DNA from: Favolaschia claudopus
Taxonomy: Eukaryota; Basidiomycota; Agaricomycetes; Agaricales; Mycenaceae
NCBI GenBank assembly: GCA_037176885.1
Contig: JAWWNJ010000156.1
Location: 488,164-552,163 of the forward strand
Reading direction: 5' to 3'
Length of the DNA stretch: 64,000 bases
Position 1 is the first letter of the stretch, and the number at the start of each line of letters is the position of its first letter. The position numbers and the translations under genes were made by a program. Below are positions 21,011 through 31,652 of the stretch, piece by piece. The notes below the pieces were generated by a model, which was not told where the DNA came from, searched no databases, and was given only the letters and a program-made list of their open reading frames with translations.

Positions 21011-22774
21011 TGCCTTTCTTTTGAGAGTGTTCAAGGTACGATTAGCAACAGTAAGAGCATTCTGCTCAGGTGGACGCGATTCGGCGACTTAACCGTGGGA
21101 ACATATTGCCGTATATAGTGCTTACGTAGTTAGTTAGTCCTCGGGAAAGAAAAAAACGGCCCTATATACTTTTTTAGAATGCCGGTGCCCCCTTGTCAAA
21201 ACCCGTATCTACCCGTATATTGTTTCCAAAACGGCTGTACCGTACGGCTGAAATTTTGAGCCGTCCCCGCGGGCCCGATCAGGCCCTTAGGTGTTCGGCC
21301 AAATTTTTGGGGTCAAGTTTCGGGGAAATCGGCTCGTGCAAACAAGGGGTGGCGGAAACTGGATTGATGACTACCCCCTGGTAGTAGTCGATCTAGTATC
21401 TAAAGTAGGTCAAAAGGTGGTGAGAGTGCGATGAGCGGCCGTGAACAAGTGAGTCGGAGTCAGCTACAGTATATTAGAGAGCTAGTCGACGTGGGGAACA
21501 AGTGACTAGTACCTAGAGTATATTAGAGACTAAAAGGACCGTGAGTGGAAAGCAGAAAGTAAAGTAGAGGTATACGCACGCTAGTCGACGTGGGGAACAA
21601 GTGACTAGCGGGCAGCGAGGGTAACGAGCAGTATATAAGGGGCGGGGTGAATATGCCGCCACTGCCGCCAAACTGCCGCCAAGGCGTCATTTGGCGGCGC
21701 TTTGAGGCGGCACCTTGGCGGCACAACATCCATTGAGGTCGAGCTCAAGTATTACATCGAATACACGCAGTGGTACATGTACCATTAGATAGCTAATTTA
21801 ATGTTCTACATATATTGTCTGAATACTCGCTAACTACATAGGGAGAATCGGTGTCGAAGTTAAGACAGTGGCGGCGATGGCGGCACTTTATGTAAATAAT
21901 TGGCGCACGAGATGGCGGCAGTGGCGGTAGTCAGCGGCAGTGGCGGCAGTTGGAGGCGGCAGCGATGGCGGCAGTTTGTGAAAGTGCCGCCACATTTTTG
22001 TACTGGCGGCACTTTGAGAATTTGGATGGCGGCAGCTTTTGCGGCGGCAGTGTGACATAGTTGTGACACTGGCGGCAGTTTGGCGGCACTTTCAATACTG
22101 CCGCCAAATTTTAGTGCTTGAGTTCAATAGCTCTAGGGATACTCTGAGAGCCATAATACCCAGTAATGTTGTTCAATAATGCATATCGAGTATTTCCATT
22201 GTGCTACATTTGATTTAGTTATCGGTTCAATTACGTACCTTTCTCCAGAGAAAGGTACGTAACACAACTTGAGCCGACTTTTCGCAATTATTGGCCAACA
22301 TAGAAGGGGGGAATGGAATGAGAACCAGGATACCTTTAGCATATGCTGTATTTGATTGAGCCGTTGAATAATGGTGGTCCCATTTTGCGAAGAAGTTCAG
22401 CTTTGCGCCTATTTGGTTTTGACAGGTGCTGCCGGCAGCAGCTTCTTTCTCCCAACGCGCACGACTGGCCGCTCCTCGTCAACTCGCTTCAATGTCAGCG
22501 TTCTCCGCGGATTCTAATGACGCCTACTATAGCATCTGCTTTTTTTTAAACTCTTGTTCAACTCTTGCAAATTTACATATGTCACCGACTGTTGAATTCA
22601 AAGTCTTGCACTGTGTGATTTTGCACCTGGATGAACTGCTTTTCTACTCGATCCACCTCAGCCTCAATGATATGAAAAAGCTCTTATTTATATGCATTGG
22701 CACCGTCTCTCATTGCTGCCCCTGTCTTACAATGAAACTGAAACCCTTGGCTCCTCTTATTACCGAGTCTCTTC
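21011..22774. repeat. Non-coding region with TGGCGGCA-rich repeats and a 15-bp palindrome
   Basis: A lone terminus of the 16053 element family is at about 21200-21242. The phrase ctagtcgacgtggggaacaa is repeated at 21482 and 21580. From about 21652 to 22112 the words TGGCGGCA and TGCCGCCA recur many times in both orientations, and a similar cluster is at 33300-33470. At 22231-22262 a perfect inverted repeat TTACGTACCTTTCTC/ca/GAGAAAGGTACGTAA could form a hairpin. No gene is supported before 22775. Confidence 0.6.
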
Positions 22775-25190
22775 TTGCTGCCAAATATGCCTGATCTTCT
22801 CTATTATACTCTGGTTCTCTGCCTCGTCCTGAGCAATCTGAACCGAATCATCTGGGCTGTCAAAACTATCTACGAATACTTGACAAGGCCCCGAGCTCCA
22901 CAACTCGTTCCGTACTTTGATGAAAACGGCAAGTTTTATTCAATCTTCTTTTCCCGCAGATCTAACATTCAAACGGGTTTTTCAGGCAACCTCATCCGTA
23001 TGGTTCGAGTCCCTGTTGATGCGCTCGAACGTCTGAGAGGGAACGATCGATCCCCTGCGACTGAAATTCCCGCCATCGACAACTCCAATGCTCCTGCTTC
23101 TACCGCTACAACTCCTGATAACTCCGCTGCGGCACGTCGTAAATCGAAATCAAACTTAACAGGTTTGCTCTCTCTCTAATCATATCTCGCTCCTCATGAC
23201 TGATGATTTGTACGAACGTAGCGTCGTCTCACAGTCCCGAGGTTATTCCTGAAACACTGTTTACCTGGGATTGCTGGCCAGACGGAGATCTCCGATTCTC
23301 ATTAACAGCAGAACAATTTCACGCTACGCAGGACCTGGGAACGAACTGGGTTATGGAAACAACCCGTACCAAGGGAAGCAGCCGTGCAAAGAATTGGCTG
23401 AAAGGGCGGGAAACACGGCGGCGCTGCTTAGGTGCTATCAAGTGCCAAGGAAGTAATTGTTCTATGCATCTTGTTCCGGCGGCTCGCAAGATCGAGCGCT
23501 TTCGCCAGCTGGAAGAAAAATGCGTAGGATGCCGGTCGAGTTTAACGTCCTGCAACGTCGAAACATCACTGTTTCAATTTGCGGGCGGTTATGTTTTTGT
23601 CAACTATGGTGTTCATACACACACCACATTCACTCATTCGACAGCGCTGAAGCCCGACGGGTCGCTTGCATTTGCAGATTTCAAGCCTCGGTTCCAAGTG
23701 CGAACTGCAGATACTTCCGCAATTGCCCCAGTCGTGGTAAGTTCGGCCTGAGTCGATCCATGTGATGACAATATTGACAGTACTCCTTCAGGACGACTCG
23801 GACTCCGACCACTCGAACCGCTCATACAATGAGAGCGACCGTGGATTTTCGGTGGTGAGTTTCTTCGTGAATCAAAAAACCCCTTGCACTGATCATGCAT
23901 TCTCAGCACTCAGCTGATGCTAGACATGAACCGCAAGGCGAGGGCGAATTCAGAGACGGTGAGATCCTTAATTCATTGTTTTGTTGAGACTCAATTCTTT
24001 TGTACTTGGTAGTTTATATCATCCGCTGGTTCAAAACAAAGTACTCCTGTGGACAGTGCTGGGGAGGAAGAAGATGATCCCGATGCCAATGCAGAGGAAT
24101 CGGACGGCTAGGGTTAGTTAAGGTACATCAAACAACAAAGCCAAATAATCTCCTCTCTTTCCTCTTCCTTGGCAACGATGCTGGTATGCCAGAATACTGA
24201 GGATAACAATGCAATCTGTCTAAGTAAACTCGCAGGGCTTTGTCCGGCGCGTTGTACGAACGTGGGTGGAACCCACAGGACCGGCAGAAGTACCAATTTG
24301 TATGTTACCAGTCTACGTTATTATTTCCCGTCTGTATTGATTCAAAGCCGAATTCAGACGAGATGAATGATTTGCCGCCAGCTGCAGGACCTCTGTTCGG
24401 TATGGAAGGCAACCTTATCGGTTTTATGTCGCGTAAGAATGGAATGGCACAGCTCACCACTCGTTCCGGTTCGCTCCTCCGCCTTTTTTTAGAGAAGAAA
24501 ATGTAGCTAAAACACCTCATCAGTATCTGCTCCTGTACGCCAGATCACAGCTGCTGTTCGCCATGACAAGCCATCTCACCGGTCTGAGCGGCGTTAAAAG
24601 CGTTCAAAACCATACAACAAACCTCCCCCCAGTGCCCGATCTCAGTTCATGAAAGGACTCTCGACCATCATTTCCGAGCATCCCGACTTTATTCGCCACT
24701 ATCAATTCCACGGTGAATGCCTAATAGTCATCCAGACGTCTTTCATGCGTGCCCATCTCGTGAAAACCACCATCATCGAGCAGGATGCAGTCAATGGTAT
24801 TGTCTCCGACGCCGCACATGACATCTGGCGAGACAAGGCCTTACTCCTCGTTAGCTCCACCTCGATTTATTCTTGGACATCACTCGGGACAGGGTTGTTG
24901 TGCGCGAGAAGTGTCAAGGTCTCGCAGCCTTGGATCTCATGCTCACCGAACTCTGGGATGTTCGTCATGGCATTGCGACCTTGATGAACTTCAAGAAGAA
25001 TCATACTGTATGGATCGAGGATCACCCCCCTCTCTTCCAGCGAATTGCTCCGTCGCAATTCCTCCCGTCTCCTGCCATTTCAGTGGTCTTACGGTCGAAG
25101 AAGCGCGCGAGGAAAGGGTTGATAGCTAGCAAACCTGGAGTCACAATTGTTTCTCCACGGAAATTGCGCTCCGGTTCTATTCTTCGATGA
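22775..25190 (+). pseudogene. Gene with GCM/FLYWCH-like zinc-binding segment, probably decayed
   Basis: Exon 1 (22775-23162) encodes an N-terminal hydrophobic stretch (LLYYTLVLCLVLSNL) and a polar tail; intron 23163-23221 joins it in frame to exon 2, which starts SSHSPEVIPETLFTWD. Residues in 23420-23630 show C-x5-C-x4-C (CLGAIKCQGSNC), C-x2-C (CVGCR), a further Cys and VHTHTTF, the spacing seen in GCM/FLYWCH-type DNA-binding domains that fungal transposons often carry. Short exons 23794-24000 add acidic sequence (SDSDHSNRSYNESD). From 24649 a block FIRHYQFHGECLIVIQTSFM, NGIVSDAAHDIWRDK follows and changes frame near 24870 into ITRDRVVVREKCQGLAALDL. A transposon origin seems likely; no catalytic triad is identified. 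Confidence 0.5.
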
Positions 25191-25757
25191 TATTAAGATA
25201 GTAGTACTGGAACTATACCTGTTTCTATACCTGTTTGTAGACGTTTGAGAGAGGAATAAAAGTTTTGGAGCAGGCAGAAACAAAGCAACAAACTTGAACT
25301 CGATGTAACAGAGTCACTTGACAACAGTGCGAAAAACCCTCTGGCCTCCCCCGCAATGATAGTCACGTGACATATTACCTTTCTCGGAATGTCGTGGGTT
25401 CGAACCTGGGAGGTCAATTGCCTACTTTTTTTTGGTTCACTTCCAATCAAATACTTTGAACAAGTCTCTTCTGTTATCCATGCTTCTTGGTTGCATTAGC
25501 GAGTTTGCGATGCAGCCATTGGATGGCTAATGGCTACTCAAAAGTCAAAAAACAGGCGCATTGACAAAGGCTAACCCTAGTTTCAGCATCCAAACTTCAT
25601 TCCAGGCACCTCTTGTGTAATTTGACAACAATTCTTGGGCCATCAAAGTTCCCTAATCGGGAAATCGTTAGCCATTCAATGGCTCCAATGGCTCATCGCA
25701 ATCCCTCTATTATCGAATGAGCGGACCCCTAAGAATGGCTAGTTCTTCACTCTTTTG
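25191..25757. mobile_element. Intergenic with a roughly 200-bp MITE, copy 1 (about 25506-25702)
   Basis: Ends are GCGATGCAGCCATTGGATGG and, inverted, GCGATGAGCCATTGGAGCC; the interior includes AAAGGCTAACCC and GGGCCATCAAAGTT. A second copy with the same ends lies at about 42409-42612. Target duplications are not certain. A B-box-like string (gggttcgaacctgggagg) occurs at about 25393-25410 without a matching A box. Confidence 0.6.
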
Positions 25758-26685
25758 TGTCAGGGGAATCCCCCGCTTCCCCGACCCGCTTCGCTATTCC
25801 TTGCATCACTCCAGCCTTCTTGGGAACGCTACTCCCTCCAGACTTCCCCCTTCGTCACATCTCCCTCCTTCCAACCCCCCGTTCCCTGTGCATGGCCTAC
25901 TGCCGTAGAGGCCCATGCCACATGCTGTCCTTATGTACAGTATGCCCCCGTTCCCCTCCTCGACAGACTCCTGTCGACCCTGCGCTCCTACAGCTAGTGC
26001 TCAGCGCAACCTGGTTCCCTACTGGTCTTCCGGTCAGACTTCTAGCCCTCCGAGAGCTCTGGTACCCCGAGCTCTGGTCGTCCGGACCTCCGGCCTTCCG
26101 GCTCCGGTTCCCGGTCCCCGGCCCGGCTTCCCACGCTCCCCCGGACCTGGGCCAAGCCCCAGCGGTTCTGTCGCCCAAGCCTCAATGCTCCGCTGTCTCG
26201 CCCTGGCTCTAGCGCCCTTCCCGGGTTCCCTGGGCTCTATTCCTCCGGTCCTCCGACCCTCCGGGCCCCGAGCTCCGGCCCTCCGGACTCCGGCTCCGGT
26301 TTCCCACGCTCCCCGGACCACAGGGTATCTCCGGGCCTTCGTCGGTCTATGGTCTCTGGACCAGTATTGTGATCCTCCCCCTTCTGGGCATATCCCTGGC
26401 TCCCTGCTACTGTTGGATCATCTGATCATTGATATCACATCATAAATGCTGTGCTACTACATAGTTCCCACGCCCCGTGAGAAGTCACGCGTCACGCGCC
26501 CTTTTACTGTGACGCCTGGGCATGGAGACTCCTTACTCTGTTCTCTAAGGATTCTCCCTCTGCCCAGGTGAGTAGACACTCTTCCTCTTGTTGTAGCTAG
26601 TCTTCTAAGGATTCTCCCTCTGCCCAGTGCTTGTTGGACTCTTGAGTACCTCGGGCCTCAGGCCCTGGCAGCTGTTGCCCTTACA
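25758..26685. repeat. Left LTR (928 bp)
   Basis: TGT...ACA ends. The middle is a GC-rich run of CTCCGG and CCGGTTCC words. Near the end the phrase tctaaggattctccctctgc occurs twice (about 26545 and 26605). ACTCTGTTCT at 26535-26544 is complementary to the sequence just after the LTR. Confidence 0.9.
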
Positions 26686-26700
26686 GCAGAACAGAGTCAC
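26686..26700 (+). promoter_or_regulatory. Candidate primer-binding site, complementary to the LTR itself
   Basis: AGAACAGAGT at 26688-26697 is the exact complement of ACTCTGTTCT at 26535-26544 within the LTR. It does not start with the TGG usual for tRNA-primed elements. Tf1/sushi-type Ty3/gypsy elements prime reverse transcription with the 5' end of their own RNA, which pairs with such a site. If so, transcription starts near 26535. Ten paired bases is suggestive, not proof. Confidence 0.5.
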
Positions 26701-27650
26701 CAATAGCGGACCCTACTCCTTCCTCCTCTGTCCTCACAAGAGTAGCAGACCATCTTGGTGCATTCTTTGGGCATGGAGGTTGCTGAGTAGCCTCTGCCCC
26801 ATGGCTTGGTGTAGGATTTGGGTTTTGGGACTGCAACACAAGTATGGTGTGTGTGTCTACCACTGAAAGTCTTCTTCCCTCTCCCTCCTGCATCCCATGG
26901 ACCCCCTCCTCGGCATTTGCCACCTCTCGTCGACTTCCCCTCCTCTTGTGTGTGGCCAACTGCCGTTTAGGCTCGTGCCAGATGCCACTGCTCGTCACTG
27001 GCTCACACTGGCACTTCGACTACTCCTTCCCTTCTCCCCCTGTGACCTTGGGTCTGTTCCTGTGTCGTCTGGCTGGCTGTGTCATCTGTCTTCGAGTCTC
27101 ACTCCCCCTCTTGACCGGTGAGCTTCCTTTCCTCTTGCCTTCGTGGGTGTGGCTTGGAGGGAGCACTGTCGAGAGTTGCGAGGTTGCTCAAGTCCATATC
27201 TCCCCGGCCTCCCCGTCCTTAGGGGTGTCCGCCGGTGCCTAGGGACCTCTGAGCGCCTGCAGTCTGCATGGAGATTGGGTGGCGGGGCAACTTGTTGCTG
27301 GCAGCTCGTCGAGCCGCTACAGTTGCCACCCCCTTCATTCGAAGGACTCTCCTATCGTGCAGGCTGTAGTCAACTACACCTCTTCATCTGCTTTCTCTGG
27401 GTACTCCTGCGTTTGTGCAAGAGCGGGAAGCTTACGTCTGGGCTTGCTGGGGGCCATCCGCTGCCTTCTCTGCAGCCTGGTGTCTGACTCGCACCCTTCC
27501 CTTCCGCTCTCCACCCCATCCCTCCCCTTGACTCTGTGTCCTGGCGTCTGTGTGTTTGTCCAATGTAACGTCCCCGCAGCAGCGGTGGCGTTGACGGCGG
27601 GGATTCATGATTCGTCTTGATACTTTTGTCTCGTATTGCGTGGTCGCAAT

Positions 27651-28060
27651 CATGAAGGGGGGCTCCTTACGCCGCGTCACTTGATATCGAGGGGGAATGT
27701 TGATCCCGACCTCTCCCCTGTGATGCTCGCCGTGGGGCTCCTTGCTCATGCGCACCGCTGCACTTTAGGTGGACTCTGCCTGGTGAAGGGGGGCTCGCTC
27801 CCTCTCCCCTGCCTCCACCGTGTCCACCTAGTGCATAGTGATCCGCCCTCTTGTTAGTAGAACCTCCCTGGTGAAGGGGGGCTTGTCTTTCAAGCCGCCC
27901 TTCACCCTACTCACAATGGCTGTCTTCGTCTTCCAATCTGGTGAAGGGGGGCTCGTCCCTCGTCCCCTTCACTTACGAAGACTTGCGCATGAGACGCTAC
28001 GAGCGGTGTCTCGAATCCGGTGAAGGGGGGCTCGTTCCTCCCCCCCTCCACCAGCCGCTC
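27651..28060 (+). repeat. Row of GTGAAGGGGGGCT hairpins in the LTR element interior
   Basis: GGTGAAGGGGGGCT occurs at 27782, 27870, 27940 and 28019, with a variant (ATGAAGGGGGGCT) near 27650. Each is followed within 20-40 bases by a complementary C-rich run: the second forms GTGAAGGG-GGCTTG against CAAGCC-GCCCTTCAC, the third GTGAAGGGG against CCCCTTCAC, the fourth GTGAAGGGGGG against CCCCCCTCCAC with one mismatch. Spacing is 70-88 bp. Confidence 0.75.
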
Positions 28061-29432
28061 CTAGTCCTTCTCCCACCACACTCTGCGTTGGGTTACCAAT
28101 GGGTCTCTTACGTCCACCACATTTGTCCTCCCCGCTCCTTCCGTTGACTCGGCCTGCCACTCACGCCACTATCCTACGTTACGCCTCCGCACACCCCTAG
28201 TCATGGTGCATGCGCGATGGCCGGCCTTTAAAAGTCGGCTTGCGGCGTCTTGGTATATTTGGCTGGATGTCATGTCGACGAGGTACCTTGCCCTGCCATG
28301 TTGTTCGCGCTGCTACCCTACGTTATGCCTCCGCACACCTCTAGTCACGGTGCATGTGTGATGGTCGAGCTAGCTTTTGTGTCCTCGACCTGCGGTGTCT
28401 TGGAATACCCAGCGCAGCCATGGTTATCAAGGTAGCCTTGTGCACGATGCCACAACATTAGGAGCGTCTTCTGGCCTCCGCTCTATTAGGCATCGGGCAC
28501 GGCGTCGATTCCTCGCGCTCTCCTGAACCACCAACCCTTCCTCGCCATCCTGCTGCCACCCCCTACGTTGTGTTTCCATGGGCCTATATCCGTCTGGCTA
28601 CGTTCTCTACGAGCCCCGGTGGGAACTGGGGCCTTGAGTTGACCATGTGATGGCCGATCCCGTTGATTGGCTTGTAACACCTTGGCTAGCAGCAGAAAGG
28701 CGGTTGGTTTGGTTCTATCCCCGTGTCGTTGCACCACTAGGTGCTGCTGTGTGCTACACGCAGTGCAGTATGCTCTGCCACCCTAAACGACACGGCGGAT
28801 ACCTCCAGCCCTCGTACAACCTCCCAGTGTACCCTGTGACCACATCCAATTTTTTTTCCGCTGGGGCCGTTGGGCCCCACCGGATGTGTGTGTCGAGGCG
28901 CCACACTGTGAAGGTGGGCTGGAAGGGGTAGAGCTGAGGAAGCGACAAGAGGGAGCTTCCTCCTACAGGAGCGACATTTGGAGCTCCATACCTGTTACTC
29001 TCCCCCCCTTGCGCAGAGAGTACAGTAGGAGCGTAGCGACTACTGGCCACACTCTGCGGGTCAGTGGACTGCTGCAGGATTGGACAGCCGAGAGGATGTA
29101 CAAGCCTAGGCACTGACCTGTACAATCTCAAAGAGTGGCAGGACAGGACATGTCTGCCTACTCCTTGAGGGTCATGCTGAAGACTTGGGCATCTGGGATG
29201 CAGTGTACAAGGCAAAGCGCCGACCGTAGCCCAACGGTCGAAGAGTGCATGATGGAGACCCATGGGCAAGGGAGGCATGACCTTTTTTTTCCCCACCCAC
29301 CCTCCCTTTTATGTCACTTCGCGCCGGGTCGTCGCAAAGCGTGAAGCGGGGCTGTGTATTTTTCTCCTTTGAGTTCGCTCTGCGCTCTCTGCTTTGGATG
29401 TGTCGGGTCGCCACATTCTGAAGTGGGGCTGA

Positions 29433-30360
29433 TGTCAGGGGAATCCCCCGCTTCCCCGACCCGCTTCGCTATTCCTTGCATCACTCCAGCCTTCTTGGGA
29501 ACGCTACTCCCTCCAGACTTCCCCCTTCGTCACATCTCCCTCCTTCCAACCCCCCGTTCCCTGTGCATGGCCTACTGCCGTAGAGGCCCATGCCACATGC
29601 TGTCCTTATGTACAGTATGCCCCCGTTCCCCTCCTCGACAGACTCCTGTCGACCCTGCGCTCCTACAGCTAGTGCTCAGCGCAACCTGGTTCCCTACTGG
29701 TCTTCCGGTCAGACTTCTAGCCCTCCGAGAGCTCTGGTACCCCGAGCTCTGGTCGTCCGGACCTCCGGCCTTCCGGCTCCGGTTCCCGGTCCCCGGCCCG
29801 GCTTCCCACGCTCCCCCGGACCTGGGCCAAGCCCCAGCGGTTCTGTCGCCCAAGCCTCAATGCTCCGCTGTCTCGCCCTGGCTCTAGCGCCCTTCCCGGG
29901 TTCCCTGGGCTCTATTCCTCCGGTCCTCCGACCCTCCGGGCCCCGAGCTCCGGCCCTCCGGACTCCGGCTCCGGTTTCCCACGCTCCCCGGACCACAGGG
30001 TATCTCCGGGCCTTCGTCGGTCTATGGTCTCTGGACCAGTATTGTGATCCTCCCCCTTCTGGGCATATCCCTGGCTCCCTGCTACTGTTGGATCATCTGA
30101 TCATTGATATCACATCATAAATGCTGTGCTACTACATAGTTCCCACGCCCCGTGAGAAGTCACGCGTCACGCGCCCTTTTACTGTGACGCCTGGGCATGG
30201 AGACTCCTTACTCTGTTCTCTAAGGATTCTCCCTCTGCCCAGGTGAGTAGACACTCTTCCTCTTGTTGTAGCTAGTCTTCTAAGGATTCTCCCTCTGCCC
30301 AGTGCTTGTTGGACTCTTGAGTACCTCGGGCCTCAGGCCCTGGCAGCTGTTGCCCTTACA
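29433..30360. repeat. Right LTR (928 bp)
   Basis: Matches the left LTR throughout as far as I compared. It is preceded by gaagtggggctga, whose G-rich part could act as a polypurine tract. Confidence 0.9.
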
Positions 30361-30582
30361 TTTTGCTGCTTTCCTTGCCTAACCCAGCATTCATTTGCTG
30401 GATTCTGTGTCCAGCGATTACAAATTCGAAACTGCCGAAAAATTTTGGATCACAGTGGATTCCGTTGGGGAGAGAGATTCCTAACCCTAACCACCATGTC
30501 CTGTTATTGTCTTGCTGAATTCGAGGAGAAAAGATTAACAGATCAAAATCTTTTAAAAAAGAAAAACCATTAAACCAGACAT

Positions 30583-30665
30583 ACTGACCGGGAATCGAAC
30601 GTTGGACATTCAGCTGATGCCATCGGGCCTCCGTAACACTGCGTATATCCACTACACTAGAGAGC
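30583..30665 (-). other. tRNA-like sequence with Pol III A and B boxes (minus strand)
   Basis: On the minus strand TAGTGTAGTGG matches the A box and CGTTCGATTCC the B box closely, about 50 bases apart, resembling the tRNA-Glu/Asp type head. The arms do not form a good cloverleaf. It may be a tRNA pseudogene or SINE head. It sits 220 bp beyond the LTR element. Confidence 0.4.
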
Positions 30666-30764
30666 ATTTAGAGACCGTATAAATGAAGCACACTCATGCC
30701 TTACGCCAGCGCCGAATTTCCTAATAAGGCAAGTCATTGTGGGGGGTGGCGTGCGTCAGCCACA

Positions 30765-31360
30765 GTGCGAGGGTTTGCAGAGAATTTTGTGTATGAAGTA
30801 TGGGTAGGGTTTCAAAGGCTCAGGAGGCTTGTTTTAGATATAAGAACAAAATGTACTCCTCACAAAACCTTAGCTACTACACCCCGACTCACCTTTCTGA
30901 CCTTTCTGTTGTTCACTGGCGTCACTGAGTCACGTTCCGTGACAGAAGTGACAGAAGTGCGAGGTTTTGCACAGAATTTTGTGTATGAAGTATGGGTAGG
31001 GTTTCAAAGGCTTAGGAGGCTTGTTTTAGGTATAGAATCAAAATGTACTCCTCAGAAAACCTTAGCTATGACACCCCCACTGACCTTTCAGCCTCTGTGT
31101 GGCGGCTTTGGTGTCACTGGGTCACGACTGTCACTGTAGTCACATGTCGTGACATTCGGTGACAGGAGTGCGAGGTGTTGCACAGAATTTTGTGTATGAA
31201 GTATGGGTAGAGTTTCAAGGGCTCAGGATGTTTGTTTGAGGTATATAAACAGAATGTACTCTTCCAAATTCCTTAGCTATGACACCCCCACTGGCCTTTC
31301 TGACCTCTCTCTCGCGCATTGATGTCACTAGGTCACAAGGTCACACTGAGGCGGCGGAGA
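30765..31360. repeat. Three tandem units of about 190-211 bp
   Basis: Units start at 30765, 30957 and 31168 with GTGCGAGG followed by cagaattttgtgtatgaagt, and continue with gtagrgtttcaaaggctya and a block of GTCACT/GTGACA words before the next unit. Divergence between units is visible but low. Function unknown. From 31361 to about 31650 nothing else is seen. Confidence 0.85.
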
Positions 31361-31652
31361 AACTGGAGTATTCAGTCAGAATGAGAAACAGCTAGTTCAG
31401 AACACAGTATTAATAACAGATAGCTAGAGAAAAGGATGTAATGAGATACAATAGTACACTAGTGATGCAAATGTACAGTAGCTAACTAAATATTCTGAAG
31501 TGCAAGTCGCTGGTCCGCATTCAAATTCAAACGGCGCTTCTTCGGCTTTGGTGGCTCATGTTCTGCCTCTGCCCCTGCCTCCATGTTCCCTTCACTCGGT
31601 AATAGGATCGCTGCCTATGGGGATATTACCAGAAATTGAGAGCCACGTCCAT

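Larger units (their letters stand above)
25758..30360. mobile_element. Complete LTR retrotransposon derivative without gag-pol (LARD-like), 4603 bp
   Basis: Two 928-bp direct repeats (25758-26685 and 29433-30360) start TGTCAGGGG and end CCTTACA; in my reading they are identical and of the same length. TTTTG flanks both sides (25753-25757 and 30361-30365), a 5-bp target duplication. The 2747-bp interior is GC-rich and contains no recognisable gag, protease, reverse transcriptase or integrase on either strand. This is the structure of a large retrotransposon derivative moved by proteins of another element. Identical LTRs imply a recent insertion. A possible primer-binding site lies two bases after the left LTR. 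Confidence 0.9.

Noticed and set aside
25375..25415. Possible tRNA at gggttcgaacctgggagg
   Set aside because: The B-box and terminal pairing look good, but no A box or D arm is present and the T stem does not pair.
25758..26445. Long plus- and minus-strand ORFs in the LTRs (93-177 codons)
   Set aside because: They are products of GC-rich LTR sequence, occur identically in both LTRs, overlap in several frames and show Pro/Arg/Ser bias without any motif.
28754..29296. 180-codon minus-strand ORF inside the LTR element
   Set aside because: No gag, protease, reverse transcriptase or integrase motif; composition resembles random translation of GC-rich DNA.
30765..31360. CRISPR-like or LTR interpretation of the three repeats
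   Set aside because: Units of about 200 bp adjoin without spacers and the sequence is eukaryotic; no TG...CA ends or target duplication.
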